From positions 1 to 41,725 of the forward strand of contig JAJEAR010000009.1 in the NCBI GenBank assembly GCA_022822665.1: a stretch of 41,725 nucleotides of DNA. Reading direction: 5' to 3'. How positions within the stretch are numbered: the first letter of the stretch is position 1; every line of letters begins with the position of its first letter. This stretch comes from Alphaproteobacteria bacterium. Lineage in GTDB: Bacteria > Pseudomonadota > Alphaproteobacteria > Thalassobaculales > Thalassobaculaceae. A model generated the notes under the pieces. That model saw nothing but the letters and a program-made list of their open reading frames with translations. It did not search any database and had not been told where the DNA came from. The translations under genes were made by a program, and so were the position numbers. Shown piece by piece: positions 16,233 to 30,369 of the stretch.

Positions 16233-18118
16233 TGCGAGGCTGCCATCAGCGTGTCGATATAGCCGCGGTCGATGGTCGCCGGGTAGCGTTCGCGCAGGTT
16301 TCGGGTGTAGGCGTCCATGTAGTCCTGGCCCATGACGATCTGCAGCTGGGATTCGAGCCCGGTGCGCTCGGCCCGGGTCCGGTCGGGATCCGGGCTCCTG
16401 ATCTCGAGCAGTTCCAGCACTGCAACCCCGGTATCGCCCGGGCTGGTTCCGACTTCGCCACGTCCGAGTCCGAAGATGGTGTCGACCGTCGACCCCGGCC
16501 AGGCCTCCTGGTCGAGCCCCGAGCCGTTGCGCCCGACCGGTCCGATGGACTGCGCCGTCAATCCGAGTGTCCGCGCACCGGCCTTCAGTCCGACGCCGCC
16601 CCGTGAGGCCGCCGCGAGGCGTTGCGCCCGTTCATCAGCCCGCTCCAGTGCCCGGGCATGCCGCCAGCTCTGCGCGACCAGGTCCCTGACCTCGGCGAGG
16701 TCGCGCTGTCGTGGCGCGGTCACGCGATCGACACGCAACAGGAAGTACCCGCCATCCGGCGTTTCGGTGAGCGTGCTCTGCTCGCCGTCACCGGTCTCGA
16801 ACAGCGTCCTCAGGAAAACCTCGCCGCCGGGAAGCCCCGGGACCGTCTGACCGTCTGTTCCGGTACCTGTCCTGTCGACCATGCCGACCCTTCGCGCAAC
16901 CAGGTCGACACCCCGCGCCGCTTCCTCGATCGTCGCCCCGCCAGCGAGGGCATCCTCGAAGCTATTCGCAAGTTCGAACATGGCATCAAGCGCACGCTCG
17001 CGGGCAATCGCATCGCGTATCCCCTGGCGGACCTCGTCGAATGACAGGATGCGCTGCGGCTTGGCCGAGCGGACGACGAACACCTTCCAGCCGAAGGCGG
17101 TGCCGACGGGCGCGCTGGCGGTTTCCCCGGCGGTCCCGAACGCCGCGGCCCGTTCCGCATCCTCGATGAAATCTGCCTCGGTCGCGGCGTCGAGCATCAC
17201 CGGTTCGCCCGCCGCCGCGGTCAGCGCGGCGATCACGGAGTCCGCCCCCGTCGAGGCCGCAGCCGTGGTGAGTGCGGCGCGCGCGCTGTCCTCGTCATCG
17301 AACAGGAACTGGGCAAGGTCGCGGGTCGCCGGCCGGGTGAACTCGTCGATGCGCTGATCGTACTCGGACTGCAGTTCGGCTTCGGGAACCAGGGTCTCGC
17401 TTGCGAGTTCCTCGGCGGCCAGCGACAGGTAGGTCGCCTCGCGGTACTCGGGCGCCACGTAGGCGGACCGTTCGCTCTCGTAATGATCCTGCAGTTCCGC
17501 GGGCCCGGGCCCGGGAATTCCGGTCATCGAGTCAACGGAGATGAACACGCCGTCTGCGACCCGGGTTTCGGCACGCCACGCATGCAGTGTCTCGGCGAGG
17601 GCGTCCGGGACCAGGGCGGTGCTCCGGACCGCGGCCGCGATCTGGTCGCGTTTCAGTTGCCTGGCGATGGCGGCGAAGAACTCGGCCTCGGCCATGCCGA
17701 AGCGGAACATCGCCTGGCGGAACAGTTCCGGACTGAAGCGGTCGGAATTGTCGCGGAACATCGGCGACTCCCGAACCCACGCCTTGAGCTGGTCCTCGCC
17801 GACCAGCAGGCCGAGCTTCTTGCCCTCGGCCTCGAACAGACCGGTCTCGACCAGGGACTCGATCACGCCGTCGAGGATAACCGCGCGCATCCGCTCCTCT
17901 TCCTGCGGCGGCGCGCCCAGCGCCCGGCGTGTCCGGTCGTACTCGTTCAGCACCTCGGTGGACGAGAAGATGGTCTCGCCCACGGTGATGGCGGCGCGGC
18001 CGCCGGAACCGCCTAGGAAGATGTCGCCGATCCCCCAGATCGCGAAGCTCACCACGAGCAGGGCGAACAGGGCCTTCACGAGAATCGACGATACCTTGGA
18101 ACGGATGAGCTGCAGCAT
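16229..18118 (-). CDS. ppiD: PpiD-type peptidylprolyl isomerase / membrane-anchored periplasmic chaperone
   Basis: An inner-membrane chaperone of the SurA/PpiD class for proteins leaving the Sec translocon. The 629 residues start with a short cytoplasmic basic part and one TM helix (ILVKALFALLVVSFAIWGIG), whose AIWGIGD end is characteristic of PpiD. The large periplasmic part begins with a SurA-N like region (LVETGLFEAEGKKLGL, SPELFRQAMFRFG). The parvulin domain in the middle is weak: GTAFGWKVFVV (about residues 345-360) is its best match, and the standard catalytic His positions are not clear. Prolyl isomerase activity is therefore uncertain. ATG 18118 is chosen over upstream starts because they only add Pro/Ala-rich residues before the short N-terminal tail. 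It couples to trpE and diverges from tpiA. Confidence 0.9.
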   Translation of the reverse strand: MLQLIRSKVSSILVKALFALLVVSFAIWGIGDIFLGGSGGRAAITVGETIFSSTEVLNEYDRTRRALGAPPQEEERMRAVILDGVIESLVETGLFEAEGKKLGLLVGEDQLKAWVRESPMFRDNSDRFSPELFRQAMFRFGMAEAEFFAAIARQLKRDQIAAAVRSTALVPDALAETLHAWRAETRVADGVFISVDSMTGIPGPGPAELQDHYESERSAYVAPEYREATYLSLAAEELASETLVPEAELQSEYDQRIDEFTRPATRDLAQFLFDDEDSARAALTTAAASTGADSVIAALTAAAGEPVMLDAATEADFIEDAERAAAFGTAGETASAPVGTAFGWKVFVVRSAKPQRILSFDEVRQGIRDAIARERALDAMFELANSFEDALAGGATIEEAARGVDLVARRVGMVDRTGTGTDGQTVPGLPGGEVFLRTLFETGDGEQSTLTETPDGGYFLLRVDRVTAPRQRDLAEVRDLVAQSWRHARALERADERAQRLAAASRGGVGLKAGARTLGLTAQSIGPVGRNGSGLDQEAWPGSTVDTIFGLGRGEVGTSPGDTGVAVLELLEIRSPDPDRTRAERTGLESQLQIVMGQDYMDAYTRNLRERYPATIDRGYIDTLMAASQ

Positions 18119-18171
18119 CGGGGACGGGGTCCTTCCGGCCTGGATGGTACGGGGGTCCGCGGGCGCGGCGC

Positions 18172-18201
18172 ATACTAGTGGCACGGGGATTGCTGCGGCA
18201 A
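18172..18201 (-). promoter_or_regulatory. Candidate promoter for ppiD-trpE
   Basis: On the minus strand TTGCCG (18201-18196) and TAGTAT (18177-18172) are separated by 18 bases, roughly 50-60 bases before the ppiD ATG. It lies in the 160-base gap between the divergent ppiD and tpiA genes. The fit is modest, and a tpiA promoter must lie in the same gap but is not clear. Confidence 0.35.
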
Positions 18202-18278
18202 CACGCATCTCCGTGCCTGCGCTGCCGCGACGTGGTAGGAAGCCGCCGGCACAGATCACTGCCGGAGCACCACGCGCC

Positions 18279-19010
18279 ATGCCTCCCCTTGTTGTCGGCA
18301 ACTGGAAGATGAACCTGGCGGCCGGCGAGGCGATCCGCCTGGCCGGCGCCATCGCGCGGGAGGCCGCCGCGGAAGCGGAGATCGTGCTCTGCCCTCCGGC
18401 GGTATGGCTGGTCCCGGTCGCCTCGCAGCTTGCGGGTTCCGCGATTGCACTGGGCGGCCAGGATTGTCACCAGGCCGGCCAGGGGGCACATACGGGCGAT
18501 ATCGCGGCCCGGCAGCTCGCCGACGCGGGGTGCAGCCACGTCATCCTGGGCCATTCGGAGCGGCGTGCGAACCACGGCGAGACCGATGCGCAGGTGGCGG
18601 CCAAGGTATCCGCGGCCCATGACGCGGGCCTGGTTGCCATCGTGTGTGTCGGCGAGACCGCGGGCCAGCGGGCGGGGGGCCATGCGCTCTCGACGGTGGA
18701 ATCACAGCTGCGCGGGTCATTGCCCGCCGGATGCGACACCCGCAATACCGTCATCGCGTACGAACCGGTGTGGGCCATCGGATCCGGAGCCGCGGCTTCC
18801 CTGGATGACATCGCCGCCATGCACTCGCACGTGGGATCGGTGGTCGGCGCGCACTCCGACCGGCTCGCCGGCTGCCGCATCCTCTACGGCGGCTCGGTCA
18901 AGCCGGAGAATGCCCGCGAGATCCTCGCGCTCGGCGGGGTGAACGGTGCGCTGGTGGGCGGGGCGAGCCTGGCGGCGGAGGACTTCCTCGCAATCGCCCG
19001 GGCAGTCTGA
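18279..19010 (+). CDS. tpiA: Triose-phosphate isomerase
   Basis: TpiA interconverts dihydroxyacetone phosphate and glyceraldehyde 3-phosphate. The 243-residue TIM barrel has Lys10 in GNWKMN, His92 in ILGHSERR and Glu162 in AYEPVWAIG, the full catalytic set. YGGSVKPEN and LVGGASL near the end bind the phosphate. ATG 18279 matches the conserved start; a long in-frame extension upstream (from 17541) is antisense to ppiD and is not coding. It is the first gene of a plus-strand series with secG, pyrG, kdsA and eno. Confidence 0.97.
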   Translation: MPPLVVGNWKMNLAAGEAIRLAGAIAREAAAEAEIVLCPPAVWLVPVASQLAGSAIALGGQDCHQAGQGAHTGDIAARQLADAGCSHVILGHSERRANHGETDAQVAAKVSAAHDAGLVAIVCVGETAGQRAGGHALSTVESQLRGSLPAGCDTRNTVIAYEPVWAIGSGAAASLDDIAAMHSHVGSVVGAHSDRLAGCRILYGGSVKPENAREILALGGVNGALVGGASLAAEDFLAIARAV

Positions 19011-19108
19011 ACGGATGACGGAATCGGGCGATTCTGCTGGATTTGCCTGACCGGCACGGGTACATACTCCACGCACCGTCGCGGTGCCAGCGACAGAACC
19101 GGAACGAG

Positions 19109-19420
19109 ATGACCGAAGTCCTGCTTGCCATTCACCTGATGATTGCCGCGGCCCTTGTCGTCGTGATCCTGCTGCAGCGCAGCGAGGGTGGCGGCCTCGG
19201 TATTGGCGGTGGCGGGGGAGGAGGCGGATTCATGTCCGCGCGCGGCACCGCCAACCTGCTGACCCGGTCAACGGCGGTCCTGGCAACCTGTTTCTTCGTC
19301 ACCAGCCTCGCGCTCGCAATCATTGCCGATTCGGGTCGCCGTGGTTCGATCGCCGACGAAATCCGGGTGGAGGAACCCCGCCAGGATCCACAGGTTCCGC
19401 AGGCTCCGGTCTCGCAGTAG
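19109..19420 (+). CDS. secG: Preprotein translocase subunit SecG
   Basis: SecG is the small third component of the SecYEG channel in the inner membrane. The 103 residues have two TM segments (LAIHLMIAAALVVVILLQ and TAVLATCFFVTSLALAII) joined by a glycine-rich loop with GGGLGIGGGGGGGGFMSARG, where the family normally has RS.GGGL.G..., followed by LTRSTAVLA, also typical. The C-terminal tail (EEPRQDPQVPQAPVSQ) is the usual variable Pro-rich end. GGAACGAG precedes ATG 19109. Position between tpiA and pyrG is common in Proteobacteria. Confidence 0.95.
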   Translation: MTEVLLAIHLMIAAALVVVILLQRSEGGGLGIGGGGGGGGFMSARGTANLLTRSTAVLATCFFVTSLALAIIADSGRRGSIADEIRVEEPRQDPQVPQAPVSQ

Positions 19421-21132
<1,712 letters not shown>

Positions 21133-21133
<1 letters not shown>

Positions 21134-21991
21134 TGCCCCTGGCCGCGGCTCACCGGGTCAGCATCGGACCGCTTGACGTCTCCAACACCCTGCCGCTGAT
21201 CCTGATTGCAGGTCCGTGCCAGATCGAAAGCCGGGACCATGCCTTCGACATGGCGGGAGCCCTGGTCGAGATGTGCCGCCGGCACGGCCTGGGCCTCGTG
21301 TTCAAGTCGTCCTTCGACAAGGCGAACCGGACCAGCGCCAGCGGCGCCCGCGGGATCGGAATGGCGAAAGGACTGCCGATCCTGGCTGACATCCGGGCGC
21401 GTTTCGGCTGTCCGGTGCTGACGGACGTGCACGAGTCCGGCCAGTGCGGCGATGTCGCCGACGCTGTCGACGTGCTGCAGATCCCGGCCTTCCTGTGCCG
21501 CCAGACCGACCTGCTGCTGGCGGCGGCGGCGACCGGCCGGACGATCAACGTGAAGAAGGGCCAGTTCCTCGCACCGTGGGACATGCCCCACGTGGTTGCC
21601 AAGCTCGAAGGCGGCGGCTGTCGGGACATCCTGCTGACCGAACGGGGAACCAGCTTCGGCTACAACGCCCTGGTCTGCGACATGCGGGCCCTGCCGCAGA
21701 TGGCCGAGACCGGATACCCAGTCGTCTTTGACGCCACCCATTCGGTTGCCGAACCGGGCGGCCGGGGTTCAGCCAGCGGCGGGGACCGGCGTTACGCGTC
21801 GGTGCTGGCCCGGGCAGCGGTCGCGGTGGGAGTATCGGCGGTCTTCATCGAGACCCACCAGGATCCGGACAACGCACCGAGCGACGGCCCGAACATGATC
21901 CGCCTTGACGACATGCCGGCACTGCTGTCGGAACTCGTCCAGCTGGACCGTCTCGCCAAGTCCCGGACCGTAACTGAGGGAGAGAACACGA

Positions 21992-22008
<17 letters not shown>
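21133..22008 (+). CDS. kdsA: 3-deoxy-8-phosphooctulonate synthase, metal-dependent type
   Basis: KdsA condenses phosphoenolpyruvate with arabinose 5-phosphate to give KDO 8-phosphate for lipopolysaccharide. The 291 residues form a TIM barrel: [56 protein letters not shown] and FDATHSV. Cys29 in AGPC, where the E. coli enzyme has Asn in GMN, marks the metal-dependent class. The other expected ligands are present: His in DATHS, Glu in IETHQDPDN and Asp in PSDGPN. ATG 21133 overlaps the pyrG stop; a GTG one codon upstream is an equal alternative. The 3' end overlaps the TPR gene by 17 bases. Confidence 0.96.
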
Positions 22009-24708
<2,700 letters not shown>

Positions 24709-24778
24709 TCACTGTACCGACGCGAACAGGTATGGTACATTGTTGAGGTAACACTCGAGGAGTTCGGGAGCCGCACCG

Positions 24779-25114
24779 GTGTTGTCGATCAGCATCAACA
24801 GTCGCAAGCGTCTGCGGGCCCTTGCCGGCCCGTGTCTTGCCTGCGGCGTGCTTGCGTATTTCAGTTATCACCTCCTTGAAGGCGAGCACGGTCTGTCAGC
24901 CTCCCGGGCGCTCGACTTCCGGATCGAGCAGGCCCGGCACATGCACGAACGCGTGCGCTCCATGCGCGAGAGGCTCGAGCACAAGGTCTCCCTGTTGCGG
25001 GCGGACAGTCTCGACCTTGACCTGCTCGAGGAACTCGCACGGTCCAGGCTCGGGTTTTCCCACGCGGACGAACTGCTGATCCGGTTGCCTGAAGACGGGA
25101 AGCAAGCCGGGTAG
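24779..25114 (+). CDS. ftsB: Septum formation initiator family protein (FtsB/DivIC-like)
   Basis: A small bitopic cell-division protein, thought to join FtsL and FtsQ at the septum. The 111-residue product (with GTG start) has a short basic N-terminus, one TM segment (LAGPCLACGVLAYFSYHLL), a G.hGL motif (GEHGL), and then a coiled coil about residues 42-80 (ARHMHERVRSMRERLEHKVS). The C-terminal SLDLDLLEELARSRLGFSHADE is the usual LD.D.leE.aR..LG motif of the family. GTG 24779 or the next codon TTG 24782 could start. It is located between eno and pdhA, the usual alphaproteobacterial and gammaproteobacterial neighbourhood of ftsB after eno. Confidence 0.9.
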   Translation: MLSISINSRKRLRALAGPCLACGVLAYFSYHLLEGEHGLSASRALDFRIEQARHMHERVRSMRERLEHKVSLLRADSLDLDLLEELARSRLGFSHADELLIRLPEDGKQAG

Positions 25115-25186
25115 CTGTGCCCTGATGGCAGGGCAGGACCCGGTCCGGGACGCAGGTTCCGCACATCCGGCCGGAACGTGGAATTC

Positions 25187-25215
25187 TTGAATCCTCGTGG
25201 CGTTTCGGGTTCAAT
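25187..25215 (+). promoter_or_regulatory. Dyad / candidate promoter upstream of pdhA
   Basis: TTGAATCC (25187-25194) and GGGTTCAA (25207-25214) form an eight-base inverted repeat with one mismatch, spaced by 12 bases, about 70-95 bases before the pdhA ATG. Its arms also fit a promoter-like pair, TTGAAT and TTCAAT, with 17-base spacing. Overlap of a dyad with promoter boxes would suit a repressor operator, but no regulator is identified. Confidence 0.35.
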
Positions 25216-25282
25216 GCGCCTCGACTCCGCCCGGGTTAAGGGCAGCACACCCCTGCATGCGATCAGAGATCCGGAGCATGTC

Positions 25283-26302
25283 ATGGCACGATCAGCCACC
25301 AGGACAGCCGGCCGCGCAACGAGGACCCGGCGAACCGCCAGGGTGTCGCGGGAGGAGTTGCTTGAGCTGTACCGCATGATGCTGCTGATCCGCCGGTTCG
25401 AGGAAAAGGCCGGGCAGATGTACGGCATGGGACTGATCGGTGGTTTCTGTCACCTGTACATCGGACAGGAAGCGGTGGTGGTCGGCATGCAGGCGGCGGT
25501 CGAGGAAGGCTCGAGCGTGGTCACCAGCTACCGGGACCACGGCCACATGCTTGCCTGTGGCATGGAACCCCGCGGTGTCATGGCCGAACTGACTGGACGT
25601 GTCGGCGGATACTCCAGGGGCAAGGGCGGCAGCATGCACATGTTCAGCCGGGAGAAGAACTTCTTCGGCGGGCACGGCATTGTCGCAGCGCAGGTCCCGA
25701 TTGGAACCGGGCTGGCATTTGCCCACAAGTACCGTGGCGAATCCTCGGTCAGCCTGACCTATCTCGGTGACGGCGCGGTCAACCAGGGACAGGTCTATGA
25801 GAGTTTCAACATGGCGGCGCTGTGGCAGCTGCCGTGCGTCTACATCATTGAAAACAACAAGTACGGCATGGGGACTTCAGTCAACCGGGCGGCGGCTGGC
25901 GGAGCCCTGGCGGAACGCGGTGCGGCCTACGGCATTCCCGGCACGGAAGTGGATGGCATGGACGTCATTGCCGTGCGCGACGCCGGCAGGAAGGCGATCG
26001 CGCACGCCTCGTCCGGCAAGGGCCCCTTCATTCTCGAGTTGAAGACCTACCGTTACCGGGGCCATTCAATGTCCGACCCGGCCAAGTACAGGACCAAGGA
26101 CGAGGTGCAGAAGATGCGCCAGGAGCATGATCCGATCGACAACGCCCGCCAGCGTCTCGCCACGGCGGGGGTCAGCGACGATGACCTCAAGGCGATCGAT
26201 CGCGACATTCGGGCTGTGGTGACGGACGCCGCGGATTTTGCCCAGTCGAGCCCGGAACCCGATCCGTCGGAGCTCTTTACCGACATTCTGGTTCAGGATT
26301 GA
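25283..26302 (+). CDS. pdhA: Pyruvate dehydrogenase E1 component, alpha subunit
   Basis: The E1 alpha2beta2 heterotetramer decarboxylates pyruvate with thiamine diphosphate and passes the acetyl group to lipoyl-E2. The 339-residue subunit has [19 protein letters not shown] at the entrance, [19 protein letters not shown], and the thiamine diphosphate motif GDGAVNQGQ ... [12 protein letters not shown] (GDG to NN spacing correct). [11 protein letters not shown] includes the loop normally phosphorylated in mitochondria. ATG 25283, with GGAG before it, is chosen because it yields the usual Arg-rich short N-terminus ([16 protein letters not shown]); a longer frame from 25178 is less credible. First gene of the pdhABC-lpd-lipA group. 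Confidence 0.96.
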   Translation: MARSATRTAGRATRTRRTARVSREELLELYRMMLLIRRFEEKAGQMYGMGLIGGFCHLYIGQEAVVVGMQAAVEEGSSVVTSYRDHGHMLACGMEPRGVMAELTGRVGGYSRGKGGSMHMFSREKNFFGGHGIVAAQVPIGTGLAFAHKYRGESSVSLTYLGDGAVNQGQVYESFNMAALWQLPCVYIIENNKYGMGTSVNRAAAGGALAERGAAYGIPGTEVDGMDVIAVRDAGRKAIAHASSGKGPFILELKTYRYRGHSMSDPAKYRTKDEVQKMRQEHDPIDNARQRLATAGVSDDDLKAIDRDIRAVVTDAADFAQSSPEPDPSELFTDILVQD

Positions 26303-26327
26303 AGCGTCCCCGGGGGAGGCAGCGAAG

Positions 26328-27668
26328 GTGGCCACGCAGATACTGATGCCGGCGCTCTCGCCGACCATGACCGAAGGCACGATCGTCGCCTGGCACAGAC
26401 AGCCCGGTGACCAGGTCATTCCGGGCGACGTGATCGCGGAGATCGAGACGGACAAGGCGACCATGGAACTGGAAGCCGTCGACGAGGGTGTGCTCGGCCG
26501 GATCCTGGTGCCGGCCGGCAGCGAGAATATTGCAGTCAATACCCCGATCTGCCTGCTGCTGGCCGAAGGCGAGGAAGAGATCGCGCTCGAGCAGCCGCTC
26601 CCGCCTGTTCCAAAGGCGGTCACGCCGGCCCGTCCCGCACCGACGATCGCGGTTCCCGTCGATGCTGAACGCGAGCCGGGCGAGACCCGGTTGCAGACGG
26701 TACGCGAGGCCCTGCGCGACGCCATGGCGGAGGAAATGTTCGCCGACGAGCGGGTCTTCGTCATGGGCGAGGAGGTCGCGGAATACCAGGGGGCCTACAA
26801 GGTCACCCAGGGCCTGCTGCAGCAATTCGGTGACAGGCGCGTGATCGATACCCCGATCACCGAACACGGCTTTGCCGGTCTCGGAGTCGGGGCCGCATTC
26901 GGCGGCCTGAGGCCTGTCGTCGAGTTCATGACCTTCAATTTCGCCATGCAGGCCATGGATCACATCATCAACTCCGCCGCCAAGACACTCTACATGTCGG
27001 GCGGCCAGATGGGATGCCCGATTGTCTTCCGCGGCCCGAACGGTGCGGCGGCACGAGTCGCCGCCCAGCATTCGCAGGATTATTCGAGCTGGTATGCCCA
27101 CTGTCCGGGCCTCAAGGTGGTCGCACCCTGGTCCGGCGCCGATGCCAAGGGCTTGCTCAAGTCGGCGATCCGTGATCCCAACCCGGTGATCGTGCTCGAG
27201 AACGAGGTGCTCTACGGTCGCAGCTTCGAGGTACCGGTCGACCCCGGCTTCGTGGTTCCCATCGGCAAGGCCCGCGTGGTCCGGCCAGGCGCCGACGTCA
27301 CCATAACCGCGTTTTCGATCATGGTCGGAAAGGCGCTGGAAGCGGCGGACCTGCTGGCTGCCGACAATATCGAGGCAGAGGTGGTCGACCTCCGGACGCT
27401 GCGGCCGCTGGACATCGACACGGTCGTCGCGTCCGTGCGGCGGACCAACCGGATCGTCTCGGTGGAGGAAGGCTGGCCCGCGTGCGGCATCGGGGCCGAA
27501 CTTGCCGCGCGGGTCATGGAAGAGGCCTTCGACTGGCTTGACGCGCCACTGAAGCGTGTGACCGGGGCTGACGTGCCGATGCCGTACGCGGCCAACCTGG
27601 AACAGCTTGCGCTGCCTGGTGCAGAGGACATCGCGGCGGCGGCCCGCGAAGTCTGCTACAGGTCCTGA
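26328..27668 (+). CDS. pdhB: Pyruvate dehydrogenase E1 component, beta subunit, with N-terminal lipoyl domain
   Basis: Partner of PdhA. The 446-residue protein is longer than the standard E1-beta (about 325) because it carries a lipoyl domain at residues 1-80 ([22 protein letters not shown] with Lys43 as the lipoylation site), then a Pro/Ala linker. The E1-beta part starts about residue 120 ([14 protein letters not shown]) and includes [54 protein letters not shown] and [13 protein letters not shown]. An N-terminal lipoyl domain on E1-beta is known for Alphaproteobacteria such as Zymomonas and rhizobia. GTG 26328 is preceded by GGGGGAGG. It is 26 bases behind pdhA. Confidence 0.95.
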   Translation: MATQILMPALSPTMTEGTIVAWHRQPGDQVIPGDVIAEIETDKATMELEAVDEGVLGRILVPAGSENIAVNTPICLLLAEGEEEIALEQPLPPVPKAVTPARPAPTIAVPVDAEREPGETRLQTVREALRDAMAEEMFADERVFVMGEEVAEYQGAYKVTQGLLQQFGDRRVIDTPITEHGFAGLGVGAAFGGLRPVVEFMTFNFAMQAMDHIINSAAKTLYMSGGQMGCPIVFRGPNGAAARVAAQHSQDYSSWYAHCPGLKVVAPWSGADAKGLLKSAIRDPNPVIVLENEVLYGRSFEVPVDPGFVVPIGKARVVRPGADVTITAFSIMVGKALEAADLLAADNIEAEVVDLRTLRPLDIDTVVASVRRTNRIVSVEEGWPACGIGAELAARVMEEAFDWLDAPLKRVTGADVPMPYAANLEQLALPGAEDIAAAAREVCYRS

Positions 27669-27679
27669 GGGAAAGAGCC

Positions 27680-28942
27680 ATGCCTATCCAGATCCTCATG
27701 CCCGCGCTCTCCCCGACCATGACCGAGGGCAAGATCATTGCCTGGCACCGTCAGCCCGGCGATCCGGTTCAGGCGGGCGATGTGATGGCGGAAATCGAGA
27801 CCGACAAGGCGACCATGGAAATCGAGGCGGTCGACGACGGTACCATGGGACGGATCCTGGTGGCTGCCGGAACCGAGGGCGTGGCGGTGAATACCCTGAT
27901 TGCCTTGCTGCTCGAGGAAGGAGAGGGGGACGAGGTGCTCGACGCTGTCTCCCCTCCGCCGGCTGCAGCGCCGCCGGCCACCGTGCCGCAGCCTGACGCG
28001 CCGAAGCCGGCGGCGACAGCGCCTGCCGCCCCGTCCCGGGATGGCGAGCGTGTCTTTGCGAGCCCGCTTGCGCGGCGCATGGCGCACCAGGCCGGTCTCG
28101 ACCTGGCGGCCATCAACGGCACGGGTCCGAACGGCCGGATCGTCAAGGTCGACATCGAGGCTGTCATCGCCGCGGGCACCGAGAGACCGCAATTGTCGGC
28201 CCCGGTTGCCCCGGCCCCGGTCGTTGCCGCCGCTCCGCCCGCGCCGTCGGCAACGGCGCAGTACGAGGACCGCCCGAATTCCACCATGCGCAAGGTGATT
28301 GCGCGCCGGCTGGCCGAATCGAAACAGACCGCGCCGCATTTCTACCTGTCGATGGATTGCGAACTCGATGCCCTGCTGGAGGTTCGACGCACCCTCAACG
28401 CGCGGCTCGAAGATACTGCCCGGATCTCGGTCAACGACATGGTGATCCGCGCAGCGGCCCTTGCGCTTGCCCAGGTTCCGGAAGCGAACGCCTCCTGGAG
28501 CGAGGAGGCGATTCGTGTCTACGGATCGGTCGACATCTCGGTCGCGGTGGCCATCGACGGTGGACTGATCACTCCGGTCATCCGAAACGCCCAGCACAAG
28601 GGCCTTTCGCAGATCGCCGAGGAAATGAAGGAACTCGCCGCCCGGGCCCGCGACGGCAAGCTCGCACCCGAGGAATACCAGGGCGGGACCTTCTCGATAT
28701 CAAACCTCGGCATGTACGGGGTTCGGGAATTCGCCGCCGTCATCAATCCGCCCCAGGGTGCGATCCTTGCCGTCGGCGAGGGAAGCAAGCGCCCGGTGGT
28801 GCGCGACGATGCGCTGGCGATCGCCACGGTGATGACATGTACACTGTCGGTCGATCACCGGGTCGTCGACGGGGCGGTCGGCGCCCGGCTTCTGGCGGCC
28901 TTCAAGCGGCTGGTCGAGGATCCGCTGCTGATGCTGCTGTGA
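27680..28942 (+). CDS. pdhC: Dihydrolipoamide acetyltransferase, E2 of pyruvate dehydrogenase
   Basis: E2 transfers acetyl groups to CoA and forms the core of the complex. The 420 residues contain one lipoyl domain ([10 protein letters not shown], Lys43), an Ala/Pro-rich linker (about 88-130), the peripheral subunit-binding domain (FASPLARRMAHQAGLDLAAI, GTGPNGRIVKVDIEA), a second linker, then the catalytic domain (TMRKVIARRLAESKQTAPHFYLS, SVNDMVIRAAALAL, FSISNLGMYGV and the active site DHRVVDGAVGARLL). The lipoyl domain is very close to the one in PdhB. ATG 27680 lies 11 bases behind pdhB. Its stop overlaps GTG 28939, an alternative lpd start. Confidence 0.96.
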   Translation: MPIQILMPALSPTMTEGKIIAWHRQPGDPVQAGDVMAEIETDKATMEIEAVDDGTMGRILVAAGTEGVAVNTLIALLLEEGEGDEVLDAVSPPPAAAPPATVPQPDAPKPAATAPAAPSRDGERVFASPLARRMAHQAGLDLAAINGTGPNGRIVKVDIEAVIAAGTERPQLSAPVAPAPVVAAAPPAPSATAQYEDRPNSTMRKVIARRLAESKQTAPHFYLSMDCELDALLEVRRTLNARLEDTARISVNDMVIRAAALALAQVPEANASWSEEAIRVYGSVDISVAVAIDGGLITPVIRNAQHKGLSQIAEEMKELAARARDGKLAPEEYQGGTFSISNLGMYGVREFAAVINPPQGAILAVGEGSKRPVVRDDALAIATVMTCTLSVDHRVVDGAVGARLLAAFKRLVEDPLLMLL

Positions 28943-28956
28943 CCGGCGGGACGGAC

Positions 28957-30369
28957 ATGCCGGATTCCAGCCATGACGTCATCGTAATCGGCGGCGGGCC
29001 GGGTGGTTATGTTGCCGCGATCAGGGCCGCGCAACTCGGGCTTCGCTGTGCCGTCGTCGAGGAGGCGCACCTGGGCGGCATCTGCCTCAACTGGGGATGT
29101 ATCCCCACCAAGGCACTTCTGCGGGCTTCGGAAATCCATCACCTGCTGCACAATCTGGACGGCTATGGAATCTCGGTCGGCGAGATCTCCTTCGACATGG
29201 ACAGGGTCGTGGCCCGGTCGCGCGCCGTGGCGCGGCAACTGTCGGGTGGTGTCGCGCATCTGCTGCGCAAGAACGGTGTCGCGGTGATCGAGGGGCGCGG
29301 ACGGCTTGCCGGAATCAGGAACGGCCGCCGCCTGGTATCGGTCGAACGCGATGGCGCGGCGCTCGGCGAGTTCGACGCGCCCGACGTCATCCTGGCAACC
29401 GGGGCGCGGGCGCGGACCCTGCCCGGGATCGAACCGGACGGGAGCACCATCTGGAGCTACCGCGAGGCCATGGTGCCGAGCGCCCTGCCGGAATCGGTCC
29501 TCGTGATCGGGTCCGGCGCAATCGGCATCGAGTTCGCGAGCTTCTACTCCGACCTGGGCGCCGAGGTCACGGTGGTGGAGGTGCTTGACCGCATCCTGCC
29601 GGTCGAGGACGAGGAGATTTCCGAGCGCGCGCACAAGGCGTTTACGTCCAGGGGAATGACGATACTCACCGCGGCACGGGTCACCGGAGTTGCGATCCGT
29701 GACAAGGGTGCCCGGGTCACGGTTGAGGACGGAGCCGGGACCCGCGAGTTCGATGTCGAGAAGGTGATCCTCGCCGTCGGGATTACCGGGAACGTGGAGG
29801 ATCTCGGACTGGAAGCGACCGCGGTCAGCGTTGATCGCGGCCACGTGGTGATCGACGAATGGTGCCGGACCGGGGAACCGGGTGTCCGGGCAATCGGCGA
29901 TCTTGTCGGGCCGCCGTGGCTGGCTCACAAGGCAAGCCACGAAGGCGTGCTGTGCGTCGAGGCGATCGCGGGCACCGGCAACGCCCACCCGCTGGATGCC
30001 GGCAGCATCCCGGGATGTACCTACTGCCGTCCCCAGGTGGCGAGCGTCGGAATGACTGAGGCGGCCGCCAGGAGCAGCGGCAGGGAGGTCCGGGTCGGCC
30101 GGTTCCCGTTCATCGGCAACGGCAAGGCGATTGCACTCGGCGAGCCCGAAGGGCTGGTGAAGACCGTGTTCGACGCCGTGACCGGTGAACTGCTCGGCGC
30201 GCACATGATCGGTGCCGAGGTTACCGAGCTCATCCACGGCTACACCATTGCCCGTGCGCTCGAGACCACGGAGGCCGAACTGATGAACACGGTGTTTCCG
30301 CATCCGACACTCTCGGAGATGCTGCACGAGTCGGTGCTGGACGCCTACGGCCGGGCGCTGCACTTCTGA
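28957..30369 (+). CDS. lpdA: Dihydrolipoamide dehydrogenase (E3)
   Basis: E3 reoxidises the dihydrolipoyl groups of E2 with FAD and NAD+. The 470 residues start with the FAD-binding [21 protein letters not shown], and the redox disulfide is [17 protein letters not shown] second nucleotide-binding loop is [17 protein letters not shown]; the FAD contact AIGDLVG and the dimer-domain active base HPTLSE (His and Glu) are present. ATG 28957 is chosen, with GGCGGGACGG before it; GTG 28939, overlapping the pdhC stop, is an in-frame alternative adding six residues. Its stop overlaps the lipA ATG (TGATG). Dedicated to pyruvate dehydrogenase by location. Confidence 0.96.
   Translation: MPDSSHDVIVIGGGPGGYVAAIRAAQLGLRCAVVEEAHLGGICLNWGCIPTKALLRASEIHHLLHNLDGYGISVGEISFDMDRVVARSRAVARQLSGGVAHLLRKNGVAVIEGRGRLAGIRNGRRLVSVERDGAALGEFDAPDVILATGARARTLPGIEPDGSTIWSYREAMVPSALPESVLVIGSGAIGIEFASFYSDLGAEVTVVEVLDRILPVEDEEISERAHKAFTSRGMTILTAARVTGVAIRDKGARVTVEDGAGTREFDVEKVILAVGITGNVEDLGLEATAVSVDRGHVVIDEWCRTGEPGVRAIGDLVGPPWLAHKASHEGVLCVEAIAGTGNAHPLDAGSIPGCTYCRPQVASVGMTEAAARSSGREVRVGRFPFIGNGKAIALGEPEGLVKTVFDAVTGELLGAHMIGAEVTELIHGYTIARALETTEAELMNTVFPHPTLSEMLHESVLDAYGRALHF

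Noticed and set aside
17541..18278. Long in-frame extension upstream of tpiA
   Set aside because: It runs antisense through ppiD and is Ser/Arg/Ala-rich; the conserved TpiA start is at 18279.
28855..30363. 502-residue minus-strand open frame across lpdA
   Set aside because: Antisense to a complete dihydrolipoamide dehydrogenase with all motifs.
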